Shown one piece after another: positions 53,950 to 62,978 of a stretch of 64,000 nt of DNA. Both the position numbers and the translations under genes were made by a program. This DNA comes from Halobellus limi. Lineage in GTDB: Archaea > Halobacteriota > Halobacteria > Halobacteriales > Haloferacaceae. Position 1 is the first letter of the stretch, and each line of letters starts with the position of its first letter. A model generated the notes under the pieces. That model saw only the letters and a list, made by a program, of their open reading frames with translations. It searched no databases and had not been told where the DNA came from. The stretch lies in NCBI RefSeq assembly GCF_004799685.1, contig NZ_CP031311.1, positions 434,001-498,000 of the forward strand. The letters run 5' to 3'.

Positions 53950-54077
53950 ACGGCGAAGAGCGCGCCCGCGGACAAAAAGCGAACAGGTGCTGGCCAGCGT
54001 CGCCGGTACGTCGAACGAGCGGGTGCGGGTCGTCGCCGGCCCGTCGATCGGGGGATCCTTCCGACGCGAACGGATCG

Positions 54078-54593
54078 CTACCCGCCGTCGCCGCGGTGCA
54101 GCGTCACCGACACCGCCTCGCCGTCGACCGTCGCGGCGTACATCGTCGGCTCCGATCCGGGGGGCGCTCCGGTCGCGCTCCCGGGGTTGAGCAGCCGTAC
54201 GCCGTCGACGACTTCGTCGAGGGGCTCGTGAGTGTGTCCCGCGACGCCGACGGCCTCCGGGCCGCCCTCCTTCCGAACCGTTTCGGCGACCCGGGACTCG
54301 TACCCGCGTCGGGGGCCCGCCCCGTGCGTGAGGACGAACGCGACGTCCTCGACGCGGAGCGTCTCGACGACCGGCAGGTCGAGAGACGGGGGATCGATGT
54401 TGCCGACGACGGCCGTGAGCGACCCCTCGCCGCCGGCCAGGTCGACGATCCGTTCGTAGGCGGCCGCGCTGTCGAAGTCGCCGGCGTGGACGACGTGGTC
54501 GGCGGCGCGGATCCGGTCTTCGACCCACGCCGGAATCGAGTCGGCGCGGGAGGGCACGTGCGTGTCGCTGACGAGCGCGAGTTCGACGGTCAT
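54078..54593 (-). CDS. YfcE/MJ0936-type metallophosphoesterase
   Basis: A 171-residue calcineurin-like phosphoesterase. Metal-site motifs: LALVSDTHVPSR (D-x-H), VVHAGDFDS (GD), VVGNID (GN), LTHGAG, and GVAGHTHEPLDEV (GHTH). The C-terminal LLNPGSATGAPPG is typical of the YfcE group, which hydrolyses phosphodiesters in vitro. Physiological substrate unknown. Divergent from the Nudix-eIF2B fusion, 57 bp apart. Confidence 0.9.
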   Translation of the reverse strand: MTVELALVSDTHVPSRADSIPAWVEDRIRAADHVVHAGDFDSAAAYERIVDLAGGEGSLTAVVGNIDPPSLDLPVVETLRVEDVAFVLTHGAGPRRGYESRVAETVRKEGGPEAVGVAGHTHEPLDEVVDGVRLLNPGSATGAPPGSEPTMYAATVDGEAVSVTLHRGDGG

Positions 54594-54650
54594 ACCCGGA
54601 AGAGAGGGGCCACCGAAAAGACGTTTCGCCCCGGGCGCCAACGAGAGGAT

Positions 54651-56066
54651 ATGGCTCACGTCGTCACGTGCTTCGTCCGTGAGCGGGGGAAGGTGCTTCT
54701 CACCCGGCGGAGCGACGCTGTCGGCACGTATCGGGGGCGCTGGGCGGGCGTCTCGGGATACGTCGAGGAGGAAGCCGACGGGGTCGACTCCCCCGACGCC
54801 GATTACGACTCTCTCGACGCCGATTCCGACCCCCTCGACGCCGAGCGCGACGCCCGCCGCGAACTCCGCGAGGAGGTCGGCCTGACGGCCGAGGACCTCG
54901 AACTCGTCCGGACCGGCGAGCCGGTCGCCGTCGACGACGAGCAGGGCTCCTTCGTCGTTCACCCGTTCCTCTTCGAGAGCGACACCCGCGAGGTGACGAC
55001 GAACGAGGAACTCGCCGAAGTCGAGTGGGTCGACCCGACCGCGATTCTGGAGAGAGAGACCGTCCCGCGGCTCTGGGAAACCTGGCGGCGGGTCGCTCCG
55101 ACCGTCGAGACGGTTCGTGAGGACCGAACCCACGGGTCGGCGTGGATCTCCGCCCGCGCGCTCGAAGTCCTCCGCGACGCGGCCGCGGAGGCGGGCGTGC
55201 GTGCGGACGAGGACGGGAGTGCGGAAACGGCGAACCGGGCGGACGTCCTCGATGTCGCGGACGACCTCCGCGGGGCCCGCCCCGAGATGGCGGCGGTCGC
55301 GAACCGCGTGAACCGCGTCGTCGCCCGGACGCTCCGCGCCCGCGACGATCCCGAGCGCCTCGTCGAACGGGCCATCGAGGCACTCGAAGCGGCGTTCGAG
55401 GCCGACTCGGCGGCGGCGAGGACGGCCGCGACGCGACTCCGGGACGCGGACGCGACCGCGGTCGCGACGCTCTCGCGGTCCGGCACGGTTAGGGAGGCGA
55501 TTGCGGAACTGACCGCCGGCGGCGATCGGCCCCTCTCCGAACTCGTCGTCGCCGAGTCGCGCCCCGAGTGCGAGGGCGTCGCCGTCGCGGAGTGGGCCGC
55601 CCGCGAGACGAACGCGTCGGTGACGCTGACGACGGAGGCCGCGCTCCCGACGGCGCTCGCCGACCGCGGCGTCGACGCCGTCGTCGTCGGTGCCGACTCG
55701 ATCCTGCCGAACGGCGACGTGGTGAACAAGACCGGGACGCGCGTGCTCGCCCTCGCGGCGCGGGAACTCGACGCTCCCGTCTACGCGGTCGCCTCGAAGG
55801 ACAAGGTGCGGCCGGCGGGCGAAGAAGAGGGCGACGGCACGAACGACGGCGAGGGCGACGACGCGCAAGCGGACGTTCCCGACGTCGAATCGCCCGCCGA
55901 GAACGTATACGACGGCGACGCCGACGTCTCGGTCCACGCGCCCACGTTCGAGGTGACGCCCGCCGCGCTCGTCGACGGAATCGCCACCGAAGAGGGTCTG
56001 TTGGACCCCGAGGAGGTACGACGAATCGCCGAAAGGCACGCCGAGAACGCCGCCCGGGTGGGATGA
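54651..56066 (+). CDS. Nudix domain fused to an eIF2B-like domain
   Basis: A 471-residue two-domain protein. Residues 1-150 form a Nudix hydrolase; the box is split by an acidic Asp/Ser/Pro insertion of about 20 residues between GYVEEE and AERDARRELREEVGL. Residues 200-471 form an eIF2B alpha/beta/delta-like (also ribose-1,5-bisphosphate isomerase-like) Rossmann domain with TLSRSGTVREAI, DAVVVGADSILPNGDVVNKTGT and APVYAVASKDK. A further acidic insertion follows. This fusion is known in haloarchaea; a nucleotide-sugar salvage role is possible, not shown. Confidence 0.85.
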   Translation: MAHVVTCFVRERGKVLLTRRSDAVGTYRGRWAGVSGYVEEEADGVDSPDADYDSLDADSDPLDAERDARRELREEVGLTAEDLELVRTGEPVAVDDEQGSFVVHPFLFESDTREVTTNEELAEVEWVDPTAILERETVPRLWETWRRVAPTVETVREDRTHGSAWISARALEVLRDAAAEAGVRADEDGSAETANRADVLDVADDLRGARPEMAAVANRVNRVVARTLRARDDPERLVERAIEALEAAFEADSAAARTAATRLRDADATAVATLSRSGTVREAIAELTAGGDRPLSELVVAESRPECEGVAVAEWAARETNASVTLTTEAALPTALADRGVDAVVVGADSILPNGDVVNKTGTRVLALAARELDAPVYAVASKDKVRPAGEEEGDGTNDGEGDDAQADVPDVESPAENVYDGDADVSVHAPTFEVTPAALVDGIATEEGLLDPEEVRRIAERHAENAARVG

Positions 56067-56235
56067 GTTGATCTCGGAGGTCGTCCGCCAGCGCTCGAAG
56101 CGAGGGATACTTCACTCGTGCGCGCCGATTCGAACGCGGTGGCGATGACGAGGGTTACCCCCACTCAGCCCCTTGTGATGACACCTTCTCACCGAGCCAC
56201 CGTTCACCGACCGACGACGCGCTGGGTCGCCCGAT

Positions 56236-56856
56236 TCAGCTGACGAACTTCAACAGGTCGTCGCGCTTCTGCTCGTGAAACTGCGTCCGCAGCGCCTCGT
56301 TCAGCGCGTCGATGTCGCCGCGCTTCGCGCTGATCGGTGCGATGGTCTCGCGCCACTGCTTCCACGGCGGATGGAGGCCGAGGCGGTCGCAGAGGTCGTC
56401 GAGCCGCTCGTCGCGGTCGTCGACCTTGTCCATCTTGTTGACGGCGACGATCGTCGGGACCTCCAGGTCCCACAGGAAGTGAAACAGTTCGACGTCGTGG
56501 GGGATCTCGTCGGGACCCGAGTGCCGATCGATGATGTCGATCACGCTCTTGCCGTCGACGACGAGCACGGCCGCGAGGACGTCGTCGGCGTTCGACTCGA
56601 TGTAGCGAACGAGGTCGGTCTTGATCTGCTCGCGGTGTTCCTCCTCGACGCCGGACATGAATCCGAAGCCGGGGAGGTCGGTGAACATGAAGTTCTCCGA
56701 GACCCAGTCGAAGTGATTCGGCGACCGCGTCACGCCGGGTTTCTGCCCGGTCGTGAACTTCGAGTGGCCGGTCAGCTCCCGCATCAGCGTCGACTTCCCG
56801 ACGTTCGACCGGCCGACGAGGACGACCTCCTCGCGGTCCGGGCGATCTTCGAACAT
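56236..56856 (-). CDS. engB: EngB-type GTP-binding protein
   Basis: A 206-residue GTPase: [16 protein letters not shown] (G1), a GVTRSPN G2 region, TDLPGFGFM (G3), [11 protein letters not shown] (G4) and PISAKRGD (G5). Matches the YihA/EngB family involved in large-subunit assembly in bacteria; archaeal copies are presumed similar. Single gene; the 169-bp spacer beyond it toward the Nudix-eIF2B gene is empty. Confidence 0.9.
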   Translation of the reverse strand: MFEDRPDREEVVLVGRSNVGKSTLMRELTGHSKFTTGQKPGVTRSPNHFDWVSENFMFTDLPGFGFMSGVEEEHREQIKTDLVRYIESNADDVLAAVLVVDGKSVIDIIDRHSGPDEIPHDVELFHFLWDLEVPTIVAVNKMDKVDDRDERLDDLCDRLGLHPPWKQWRETIAPISAKRGDIDALNEALRTQFHEQKRDDLLKFVS

Positions 56857-56967
56857 AGCGGATAAAGGCCGTCGTCGGGGTTAACGGTGACGTTCGGCCG
56901 TCCGCCGCAACCGCGGGGACGTCGGTGTCGCCGGACCCACAGGAGTCACCGACCTCCGCCGAGCGCA

Positions 56968-57465
56968 TCACGCCGTCGCGGCGTCTTCGACTGCCTCCGC
57001 GACCTCCACGACGAGTTCGTCGAAGTCGGGGTTTTCCCCGTCTTTGACCCACTTGTAAGCCACCACTCCGTCGGTGTCGACGACGAAGACGCTCCGCTCT
57101 GCGACTTCGAGCATCCCGTACATTCCGTCGAGGACGACGTCGTACTCGTAGATCACCTCGTGGTCCCAATCGGAGAGCATCGGGAAGTTCAGTCCCTCCT
57201 CGCGGATCCAGACGTTCTGCGAGAACGGGAGGTCGACGCTCACGCCGTACACCTGCGCGTCGAGGTCGTCGAACAGCCCCATCGAGTCACGGAAGGAGCA
57301 CATCTCTTCGGTGCAGCCGCTGGTGAAGGCGGCCGGATAGAACGCCAGAACGATCGGCCCGTCCGGGATCGCCTCGGAGAGCGTGAACGGTTCCATGTCG
57401 TTGTACGCCTCGCCGCCGGCCAGCGGCAGCGTGAAGTCGGGTGCCTCGTCTCCGACGTCGACCAT
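56968..57465 (-). CDS. Peroxiredoxin (AhpC/Bcp type)
   Basis: A 165-residue thiol peroxidase starting MVDVGDEAPDFTLPLAGGEA. The peroxidatic site is FYPAAFTSGCTEEMCSF, with the first Cys peroxidatic and a second Cys five residues on, the one-helix resolving Cys of Bcp-like enzymes. The conserved Arg of the site (near VAERSVFVVD) is present. Reduces peroxides with thioredoxin-like donors. The ATG at 57465 is chosen over the longer frame. Confidence 0.92.
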   Translation of the reverse strand: MVDVGDEAPDFTLPLAGGEAYNDMEPFTLSEAIPDGPIVLAFYPAAFTSGCTEEMCSFRDSMGLFDDLDAQVYGVSVDLPFSQNVWIREEGLNFPMLSDWDHEVIYEYDVVLDGMYGMLEVAERSVFVVDTDGVVAYKWVKDGENPDFDELVVEVAEAVEDAATA

Positions 57466-57503
57466 AGTCGTCGGTCGGCGCGGTGGCATTTCACCGTTGC
57501 CCC

Positions 57504-58070
57504 TCACGGGAGGAGTCCCTCCTCGCGGGCCAGCAGCACGCCTTCCAGCGTCGCGTCGTTCATCGACGACGAGCGCGCGACGTCGAGCGCCTCCGTCACC
57601 GGAACGGAGTGCACTGAGAGGAACTCGTTCTCGTCGAGGTCGCGTTCGACGGGCGTGAGGTCCGTCGCGAAGACCAGCCCGCGGCGGTGTCTGAGCACGC
57701 CGGTCGAACACCAGAAATCCTCCAGCAGCGCGGTACTCTCCGCCTCGAACCCCGTCTCCTCGCGGAGTTCCCGCGCCGCGGCAGCCGTGAACGACTCGCC
57801 CGCCTCGACGATTCCCGCCGGGAGCTCCAGTTGCGTCTCTCGGATCGTCGGTCGGTACTGTTCGACGAACACCAGCGAGTCGTCCTCGACGGCGACGACG
57901 ACGACCGCGGTGGCGAGTTCAGCCCAGTAGTACCGCTTCGTCGACCCGTTCGGCTGCTCGACGAGGTCGTAGCCGCCGGTGTACCACCCCGTCTCGTACT
58001 CCGTCGCGGACTCGCGGACGGGCCACTCCGGTTCGGGCAGGGACTCGTGTCTGCGTCCGTCGTCGGTCAT
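57504..58070 (-). CDS. Nudix hydrolase (ADP-ribose pyrophosphatase-like)
   Basis: A 188-residue protein with a perfect Nudix box: GIVEAGESFTAAAARELREETGF. The preceding VFVEQYRPTIRETQLELPAG is the pattern of ADP-ribose/ADP-sugar pyrophosphatases (QYR, E-P-AG). Substrate is inferred. The ATG at 58070 (MTDDGRRHESLPEP) is preferred over one 13 codons upstream, which lies in the gap to the next gene. Confidence 0.88.
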   Translation of the reverse strand: MTDDGRRHESLPEPEWPVRESATEYETGWYTGGYDLVEQPNGSTKRYYWAELATAVVVVAVEDDSLVFVEQYRPTIRETQLELPAGIVEAGESFTAAAARELREETGFEAESTALLEDFWCSTGVLRHRRGLVFATDLTPVERDLDENEFLSVHSVPVTEALDVARSSSMNDATLEGVLLAREEGLLP

Positions 58071-58105
58071 ACGCGTCCCTCCGGAGGGACGGGGCTTAAC
58101 CGTGG

Positions 58106-58573
58106 TCACTCCTCGGCGGTCGACCCGGCTGACGTCGGGTCGGCGTCCTCCCCGTCCTCGAACCGCGGCCGGTAGACCCGAGCGAAGGCCTGCCGGCGGA
58201 GCGTTCCCACGGCCGCCTCGCGCTCGTTCTGGTAGGTCGCGGCGACGACCGTCTCGGCGAACGGGGCGGCGTGCCAGACGACGCGGTCGACGTCCTCGCT
58301 GCCGAGTTCGATCACCTCGTAGTCGGAGTTAGTCTCCAGCCACTCGTCGAACTCCTCGCGGGTGCCGACGGTGACGGCGAGTCGCTCGGCGAAGACGACG
58401 TTCCGCGCCCGTTCGACGACCTCGCCTGTCACCCGCTCGCGGTACTCCTCGCGGTCGAACTCCATCGCCTTCGCCGCCTCCCGGACGACCTGCTGTGCGG
58501 TCGGACCGGCGGACTCGAAGGCCTCAGTCGCCTCCGCGATCGATTCCGGCGACAGCGTTCCCTCGGTCTCCAT
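58106..58573 (-). CDS. DUF5809-like haloarchaeal protein
   Basis: A 155-residue soluble, helical and acidic protein. It begins METEGTLSPESIAEATEAFES and contains PTAQQVVREAAKAMEFDREEY and a beta-rich middle (VVWHAAPFAETVVAATYQNE). I recall the pairing with the next minus-strand gene as DUF5809-DUF5810 in haloarchaea. Function unknown. The 312-bp gap between the two holds the second structured-RNA candidate on the opposite strand. Confidence 0.7.
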   Translation of the reverse strand: METEGTLSPESIAEATEAFESAGPTAQQVVREAAKAMEFDREEYRERVTGEVVERARNVVFAERLAVTVGTREEFDEWLETNSDYEVIELGSEDVDRVVWHAAPFAETVVAATYQNEREAAVGTLRRQAFARVYRPRFEDGEDADPTSAGSTAEE

Positions 58574-58677
58574 ACGCTCTCGTCTGCGACTCTCACACAA
58601 ACGCTTTCGGTCTCGTTCCCTGCGACGGTCGACCGAGGGCGCTCCTCCCGGCATCGCGACCAGCGCTCCGGCGTGGG

Positions 58678-58709
58678 TTTATATACGAACGAGGCACCAG
58701 AGGCCTCGT
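58678..58709 (+). promoter_or_regulatory. Promoter with dyad for RNA copy B
   Basis: TTTATATAC (58678-58686), then the inverted repeat ACGAGGC-ACCAGAG-GCCTCGT (58689-58709), then GATCTGA. The TATA-to-GATCTGA distance equals that of copy A. The arms differ from copy A by a paired change (G-C in A, A-T in B), so the symmetry is kept. Confidence 0.55.
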
Positions 58710-58800
58710 GATCTGAACGCTGTCCCGCGCCGGGCAGCGGGTGTTCGGCACGCCGGCGCGGGTACGGCTGGCCCGAGCGCCAGCCGCGGTGTGCCGACTG
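58710..58800 (+). ncRNA. Candidate structured RNA, copy B
   Basis: From GATCTGA at 58710-58716. Next is hairpin CGCTG-T-CCCG-CGC-CGGG-CAGCG, then the arm closed by TCGGCAC/GTGCCGA (58745-58751 with 58791-58797). Its apical helix GGCTGGC/GCCAGCC (58766-58772 with 58779-58785) has a CCGAGC loop. The conserved CGCGGG block lies inside the arm. It is about 90 nt, in an intergenic gap with no ORF and antisense to nothing. The 3' end is not defined by a T-run; conservation with copy A fades after GCCGACTGT. Confidence 0.6.
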
Positions 58801-58885
58801 TCAGCCATACTCCGTCGCCGCTCCCGACGCCGTCGCGTCTGCGCCCTCGACTGTCGCATCGCGTCGCGTCTGCACCCCCCGACTG

Positions 58886-59377
58886 TCACACGGCGTCGCT
58901 GTTCGCATCGCCCGCCTCGTCGCCCGGGTCTTCCGTCTCGCTCCCCTCGGCGGACGATCTCGAATCGTCTTCGTCCCCCTCGCCGTCGAGCATCTCGGCG
59001 GTCATCGCCCGCGCCTCTTCGAGCACGTCTCTCGCCTCCTCGTCGAGCGTCCCCGCGCCGGCCGCCGCCGCGGCCTCCGGGTCGATGCCGGCCGGCCGGG
59101 TACCCTCGACCCCCGGCTGCCGGTGCCCGTGGTCGTGGCCGCCGTGACCGTGGTCGTGGACGGTGTCCTCGAACACCTGCTCGTAGTCCGTCTCCTCGGC
59201 GAGTTCGGCCACCTTCGGCGCGAGTTCCTCCTCGCCGTGCGCCGACCAGTCGTCGACGTGTTCGTCGAGCCACGCCTCGTGCTCGTCGCCGTGGACCATC
59301 GCGGTGAACGCCAGATGGTTCGCGAGGTGCGTCGCGTCCTGCTGGGGGATCTCACAGACGGGACAGGCGAAACCCAT
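58886..59377 (-). CDS. DUF5810-like zinc-finger protein
   Basis: A 163-residue protein. The N-terminal C2H2-like finger FACPVCEIPQQDATHLANHLAFT is followed by helical HGDEHEAWLDEHV, a His-rich tract (HDHGHGGHDHGHR), and an acidic C-terminal tail. The His tract could bind Ni or Zn. The ATG at 59377 starts directly at the finger (MGFACPVC); an upstream ATG adds residues of no coding character. I recall the family as DUF5810; function unknown. Confidence 0.75.
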   Translation of the reverse strand: MGFACPVCEIPQQDATHLANHLAFTAMVHGDEHEAWLDEHVDDWSAHGEEELAPKVAELAEETDYEQVFEDTVHDHGHGGHDHGHRQPGVEGTRPAGIDPEAAAAAGAGTLDEEARDVLEEARAMTAEMLDGEGDEDDSRSSAEGSETEDPGDEAGDANSDAV

Positions 59378-59444
59378 AGCCGCGGGTACGTCGCAGACGT
59401 ACAAGTGCGTGTGGTTCCCGACCGATCCGTCGGAGCGTTCGCCC

Positions 59445-59996
59445 TCACTCCGCGGAGCGCCACGCCTCGACGTCGACGACGAGGATCAGCGCGTCTTCGC
59501 CGTCGCCGTAGTAGCGCGGCACGCGCCGCGTCGGCTCGAAGCCCTCCTCGCGGTACAGCGAGCGAGCGGCGTCGTTGCCCTCGCGAACTTCGAGCTTCAC
59601 AACCACCGCGCCGGCGAGCGCGAGCCCGAAGAGGGCCTCGCGCAGGAGGCGACGGCCGACCCCCTCGCCGCGCGCGTCCGGGCGGACCGCGAGGTCCTTG
59701 ATGTGACCGATGTCGCGACCGTTGTTGGGCATCACGTCGCCGACGACGTAGCCAAGCAGGGTGTCGTCGCCGTCGACGCCCGGTCCGACGGCGACTAAGA
59801 ACGCCGGCGCGTCCAGCACCGACTCGAACGCGGCGTAGGGCCACGGCTCCGAGAAGGCGTTCCGCTCGATTCGGAGCACGTCGAGCAAGTCGGCGCGGTC
59901 GGCGGGCCGGACGGTGACGGCCGGCGTCGCACCGATGTAGGAGTCGCCTCCTCCCGCGTGATTCCGCGCTCCCTCGTCACTGGACGGTCCGCTCAC
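59445..59996 (-). CDS. rimI: RimI-like GNAT N-acetyltransferase
   Basis: A 183-residue GNAT: VRPADRADLLDVLRIERNAFSEPWPY at the start is typical of RimI/Ard1, with acetyl-CoA loop VRPDARGEGVGRRLLREALF (Q/R-x-x-G-x-G/A) and LYREEGFEPTRRVPRYYGDGEDALIL at the end. Likely acetylates protein N termini; substrate unproven. The GTG at 59996 gives about 25 disordered residues before the fold; a TTG at 60023 is also possible. Confidence 0.85.
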   Translation of the reverse strand: MSGPSSDEGARNHAGGGDSYIGATPAVTVRPADRADLLDVLRIERNAFSEPWPYAAFESVLDAPAFLVAVGPGVDGDDTLLGYVVGDVMPNNGRDIGHIKDLAVRPDARGEGVGRRLLREALFGLALAGAVVVKLEVREGNDAARSLYREEGFEPTRRVPRYYGDGEDALILVVDVEAWRSAE

Positions 59997-60113
59997 GTCC
60001 CGGGCTAGGGGACTGCGTGGCAAAAGTCCGCTGGCTCGTCGTCGTAGCCGCCGCTCGGAACTGACTCCAAAAAACGGAGAATCGGTGTCGAAACCGCTCG
60101 TAGAGCGGTCCGC

Positions 60114-62093
60114 TCAGTCGTCCGCGGGCGTCGCGCCGCTGCTTCCCTCGTCGGCGTACTGCTCCTTCGTGAGTCGGAGCTTGCCGCCGGCTTCGAGGAT
60201 GCCGCGCTCGCGCTCGGAGGCGTCGAGTTCGGCGGTGGCCTCCCAGTCGCCGTTCACGCGGATGGTGAACTCGGTCTCGCCGGCAGCGACGGCCTCGGCG
60301 ACGTCGGTGACGATCTCGACGTCGTCGCCCTGGTCGATCCGCTCGTAGGTCTCCTCGTCGATCGCCAGCGGGACGATCCCGAAGTTGAACAGGTTCGCCT
60401 TGTGGATGCGGGCGAACGACTGCGCGAGGACGGCCTCGATGCCGAGGTACTGCGGGCACATCGCCGCGTGCTCCCGGGAGGAGCCCTGGCCGTAGTTCTC
60501 GCCCGCGACGAGGACGCCGCCGTCGGCGTCGAGCGCGCGCTGTGCGAACGTGTCGTCGACGCGCGAGAGCGTGAACTCCGAGAGCTTCTCGATGTTCGAG
60601 CGGTACTTGAGGATGTCAGAGGTGGCCGGGATGATGTGGTCCGTCGTGATGTTGTCCTCCATCTTCAGGAGCACCTCACCCTCGATGTCGGCCTCAAGCG
60701 GCTCGCCGATCGGCGCGGAGCCGATGTTCGGGCCCTTGACGAGACCGTCGTCGACGGCCTCCTCGGGCTCGATGATGTCGGTCTTCGAGCCGTCGTACTT
60801 CTCGGGGAGCTCGACGCCGGGGGCCTCGAGGTCGCCGAGTTCGTCGGCGAGGTCTCGGGGGTCGACGAGTTCGCCCTTGATCGCCGCGGCGGCGGCGACC
60901 TCCGGCGAGGCGAGGAAGACGGAGTCGTCCTCGATGCCCGAGCGGCCCTCGAAGTTGCGGTTGAACGTCCGCACGGACACGGAGTCCGAGGAGGGGACGT
61001 GGCCGATGCCGATACAGGCACCGCAGGTCGCCTCCGAGAAGTTGACGCCGGCCGCCATCATCTCGGCGGTCCAGCCCTGACGGGAGAGGATCTCCGAGGC
61101 CTGCTTGGAGCCGGGCGCGACGATCATCTCGGTCTTCATGTCGACCTCGCGGCCCTCCAGCATCTTCGCGGCCGGGAGGATGTCCTCGTAGCCGCCGTTC
61201 GTACAGGAGCCGACGATGACCTGCTCGACCGACTCGCCGGCGACCTCGCGGACCGGTACGACGTTGTCCGGCATCGAGGGCTTCGCGACGAGCGGTTCGA
61301 TCTCGGAGAGGTCGATGACGACCTCGTCGGCGTACTCGGCGTCCTCGTCGGGCGAGAGCTCGACGTACTCGTCCTCGCGGCCCTGTCGTGCGAGGTAGTC
61401 TCTCGTCTTCTCGTCGGTCGGGAAGATCGAGGAGGTCGCGCCGAGTTCCGTCCCCATGTTGGTGATCGTCGTCCGCTCCGGAACCGAGAGCGTCTCGACG
61501 CCGGGGCCGGTGTACTCGAAGACCTTGCCGACGCCGCCCTTCACCGAGAGGCGTCGCAGCATCTCGAGGATGACGTCCTTCGCGCTGGACCACTCGGGGA
61601 GTTCGCCTTCGAGCCGGACGTTGACGACTTCCGGCATCTCGACGAAGTACGCGCCGCCGCCCATCGCGACGGAGATGTCGAGGCCGCCCGCACCGATCGC
61701 GAGCTGGCCGAGGCCGCCGGGCGTCGGCGTGTGGGAGTCCGAGCCGAGCAGCGTCTTACCGGGCGCGGCGAAGTTCTCCTTGTGGACGTTGTGGCAGATG
61801 CCGTTGCCCGGACGGGAGAAGTACGCGCCGTAGGTCCCGGCCGCCGAGCGCAGGAAGCGGTGGTCGTCGGTGTTCTTGAAGTCGAACTGGTAGGTCTGGT
61901 GGTCGCAGTACTGCGCCGCCAGCTCCGTCTGGACCTCGTCGAGTTCCAGCGCCTCGAACTGCAGCCACACCATCGTACCGGTCGTGTCCTGTGCGAGCAC
62001 CTGGTCGATCTCGATCCCGATCTCCTCTCCGGGTTCGAGGTCGCCCTCGACGAGGTGGTCGTCGAGGATTTTTTCCGTGAGCGTCTGTCCCAT
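60114..62093 (-). CDS. acn: Aconitate hydratase
   Basis: A 659-residue TCA-cycle enzyme. The three 4Fe-4S Cys lie in IVGSCTNGG and ATCGACIGIGH. Other landmarks are LLGSDSHTPTPGGLG near residue 110, GENYGQGSSREHAAM and the C-terminal swivel domain starting at about residue 480. The size is that of the short aconitase found in haloarchaea and some bacteria. The ATG at 62093 follows a TATA box at leaderless distance; the longer frame is ignored. Confidence 0.95.
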   Translation of the reverse strand: MGQTLTEKILDDHLVEGDLEPGEEIGIEIDQVLAQDTTGTMVWLQFEALELDEVQTELAAQYCDHQTYQFDFKNTDDHRFLRSAAGTYGAYFSRPGNGICHNVHKENFAAPGKTLLGSDSHTPTPGGLGQLAIGAGGLDISVAMGGGAYFVEMPEVVNVRLEGELPEWSSAKDVILEMLRRLSVKGGVGKVFEYTGPGVETLSVPERTTITNMGTELGATSSIFPTDEKTRDYLARQGREDEYVELSPDEDAEYADEVVIDLSEIEPLVAKPSMPDNVVPVREVAGESVEQVIVGSCTNGGYEDILPAAKMLEGREVDMKTEMIVAPGSKQASEILSRQGWTAEMMAAGVNFSEATCGACIGIGHVPSSDSVSVRTFNRNFEGRSGIEDDSVFLASPEVAAAAAIKGELVDPRDLADELGDLEAPGVELPEKYDGSKTDIIEPEEAVDDGLVKGPNIGSAPIGEPLEADIEGEVLLKMEDNITTDHIIPATSDILKYRSNIEKLSEFTLSRVDDTFAQRALDADGGVLVAGENYGQGSSREHAAMCPQYLGIEAVLAQSFARIHKANLFNFGIVPLAIDEETYERIDQGDDVEIVTDVAEAVAAGETEFTIRVNGDWEATAELDASERERGILEAGGKLRLTKEQYADEGSSGATPADD

Positions 62094-62120
62094 AACACCG
62101 GAGAATCGACCGTCTACGAT

Positions 62121-62127
62121 TATAAAT
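62121..62127 (-). promoter_or_regulatory. TATA box of acn
   Basis: TTTATAA on the minus strand, 28-34 nt upstream of the acn ATG. The remaining spacer to 62377 shows no gene; GGTTTTGCG near 62349 may be the box of the next gene. Confidence 0.65.
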
Positions 62128-62377
62128 CCCGCGTGTTTGAGGTCGGAGATATGTCCCTTATACACATAGTGGGTCCTAATTCGATACGAACAGGCACCGT
62201 CGTCGTCGATCGATTTTCCGTCCGCAGACACGGTAGGAGGCATACCGGTACACGGCCTGGGGGGGTGTCTGGGTCCACCGGACGAGTGGCATCTCCGCGA
62301 AATACTGTCCGGACTCCGAGGGGAGCCGCCCGCCGGGAGAGCGATACGGTTTTGCGCGCGGAATCCGCGCTTCCGCT

Positions 62378-62845
62378 ATGTTCCGCTCCGGCCAGTTCGT
62401 CGCCTCGCAGATCGAGTCGGTCTCCGACGAGCAGATCCAGCCGAACGGCGTCGACCTCACGCTCGGCGACGTCCTCGAACAGACCGAACCCGGCCGCGTC
62501 GGGGTCGACGGCAAGACCGTCGGCGCCCGTGAGCCCGTAGATGCCGACGCGGACGTCTTCGACCTCGACCGCGGGGGCTACATCCTCCAGTACGCGGAGA
62601 CGATTTCCGTCCCCGAGGATCACGTCGGGTTCCTCTACCCGCGCTCGACCCTGATGCGGAACTCGTGTATGCTCAACACGGCCGTCTGGGACGCCGGCTA
62701 CGAGGGCAGAGGAGAGGGGCTCCTGCAGGTGCACCACCCGATCAGACTCGAACGCGGCGCGCGCGTCGCCCAGCTCGTGCTGGCGGAAGCGTCCCACGAC
62801 GACGTCTACGACGGGACCTACCAGGGCGAGCGAACCGATCGGTAG
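62378..62845 (+). CDS. dut: dUTPase/dCTP-deaminase-family nucleotidohydrolase
   Basis: A 155-residue protein: MFRSGQFVASQIESVSDEQIQPNGVDLTLGDV (marker), GFLYPRSTLMRNSCMLNTAVWDAGYEGRGEG and HHPIRLERGARVAQLVLAEA. These match the trimeric dUTPase/DCD fold, with the PRSTLMRN phosphate site and DAGYEG uracil loop. No Glu of the deaminase type is visible where DCD needs it, so dUTPase is favoured. It removes dUTP and supplies dUMP. Confidence 0.88.
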   Translation: MFRSGQFVASQIESVSDEQIQPNGVDLTLGDVLEQTEPGRVGVDGKTVGAREPVDADADVFDLDRGGYILQYAETISVPEDHVGFLYPRSTLMRNSCMLNTAVWDAGYEGRGEGLLQVHHPIRLERGARVAQLVLAEASHDDVYDGTYQGERTDR

Positions 62846-62946
62846 AGCGCGGAAGCGCACCCGCTCACGCGGTCGTCGCAGGTCGCGTTCGGGGGATCGG
62901 CGGACGCGTCCCGGCTCCCACAAGCCACCGGGGTTACCCAAAGGCA

Positions 62947-62953
62947 CATTTAC
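62947..62953 (+). promoter_or_regulatory. TATA-like box of pan
   Basis: CATTTAC lies 26-32 nt before the ATG at 62979, consistent with a leaderless message. The 133-bp gap to dut holds nothing else. Confidence 0.4.
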
Positions 62954-62978
62954 GACCGACTCCAAGTGCGGGCAACTG

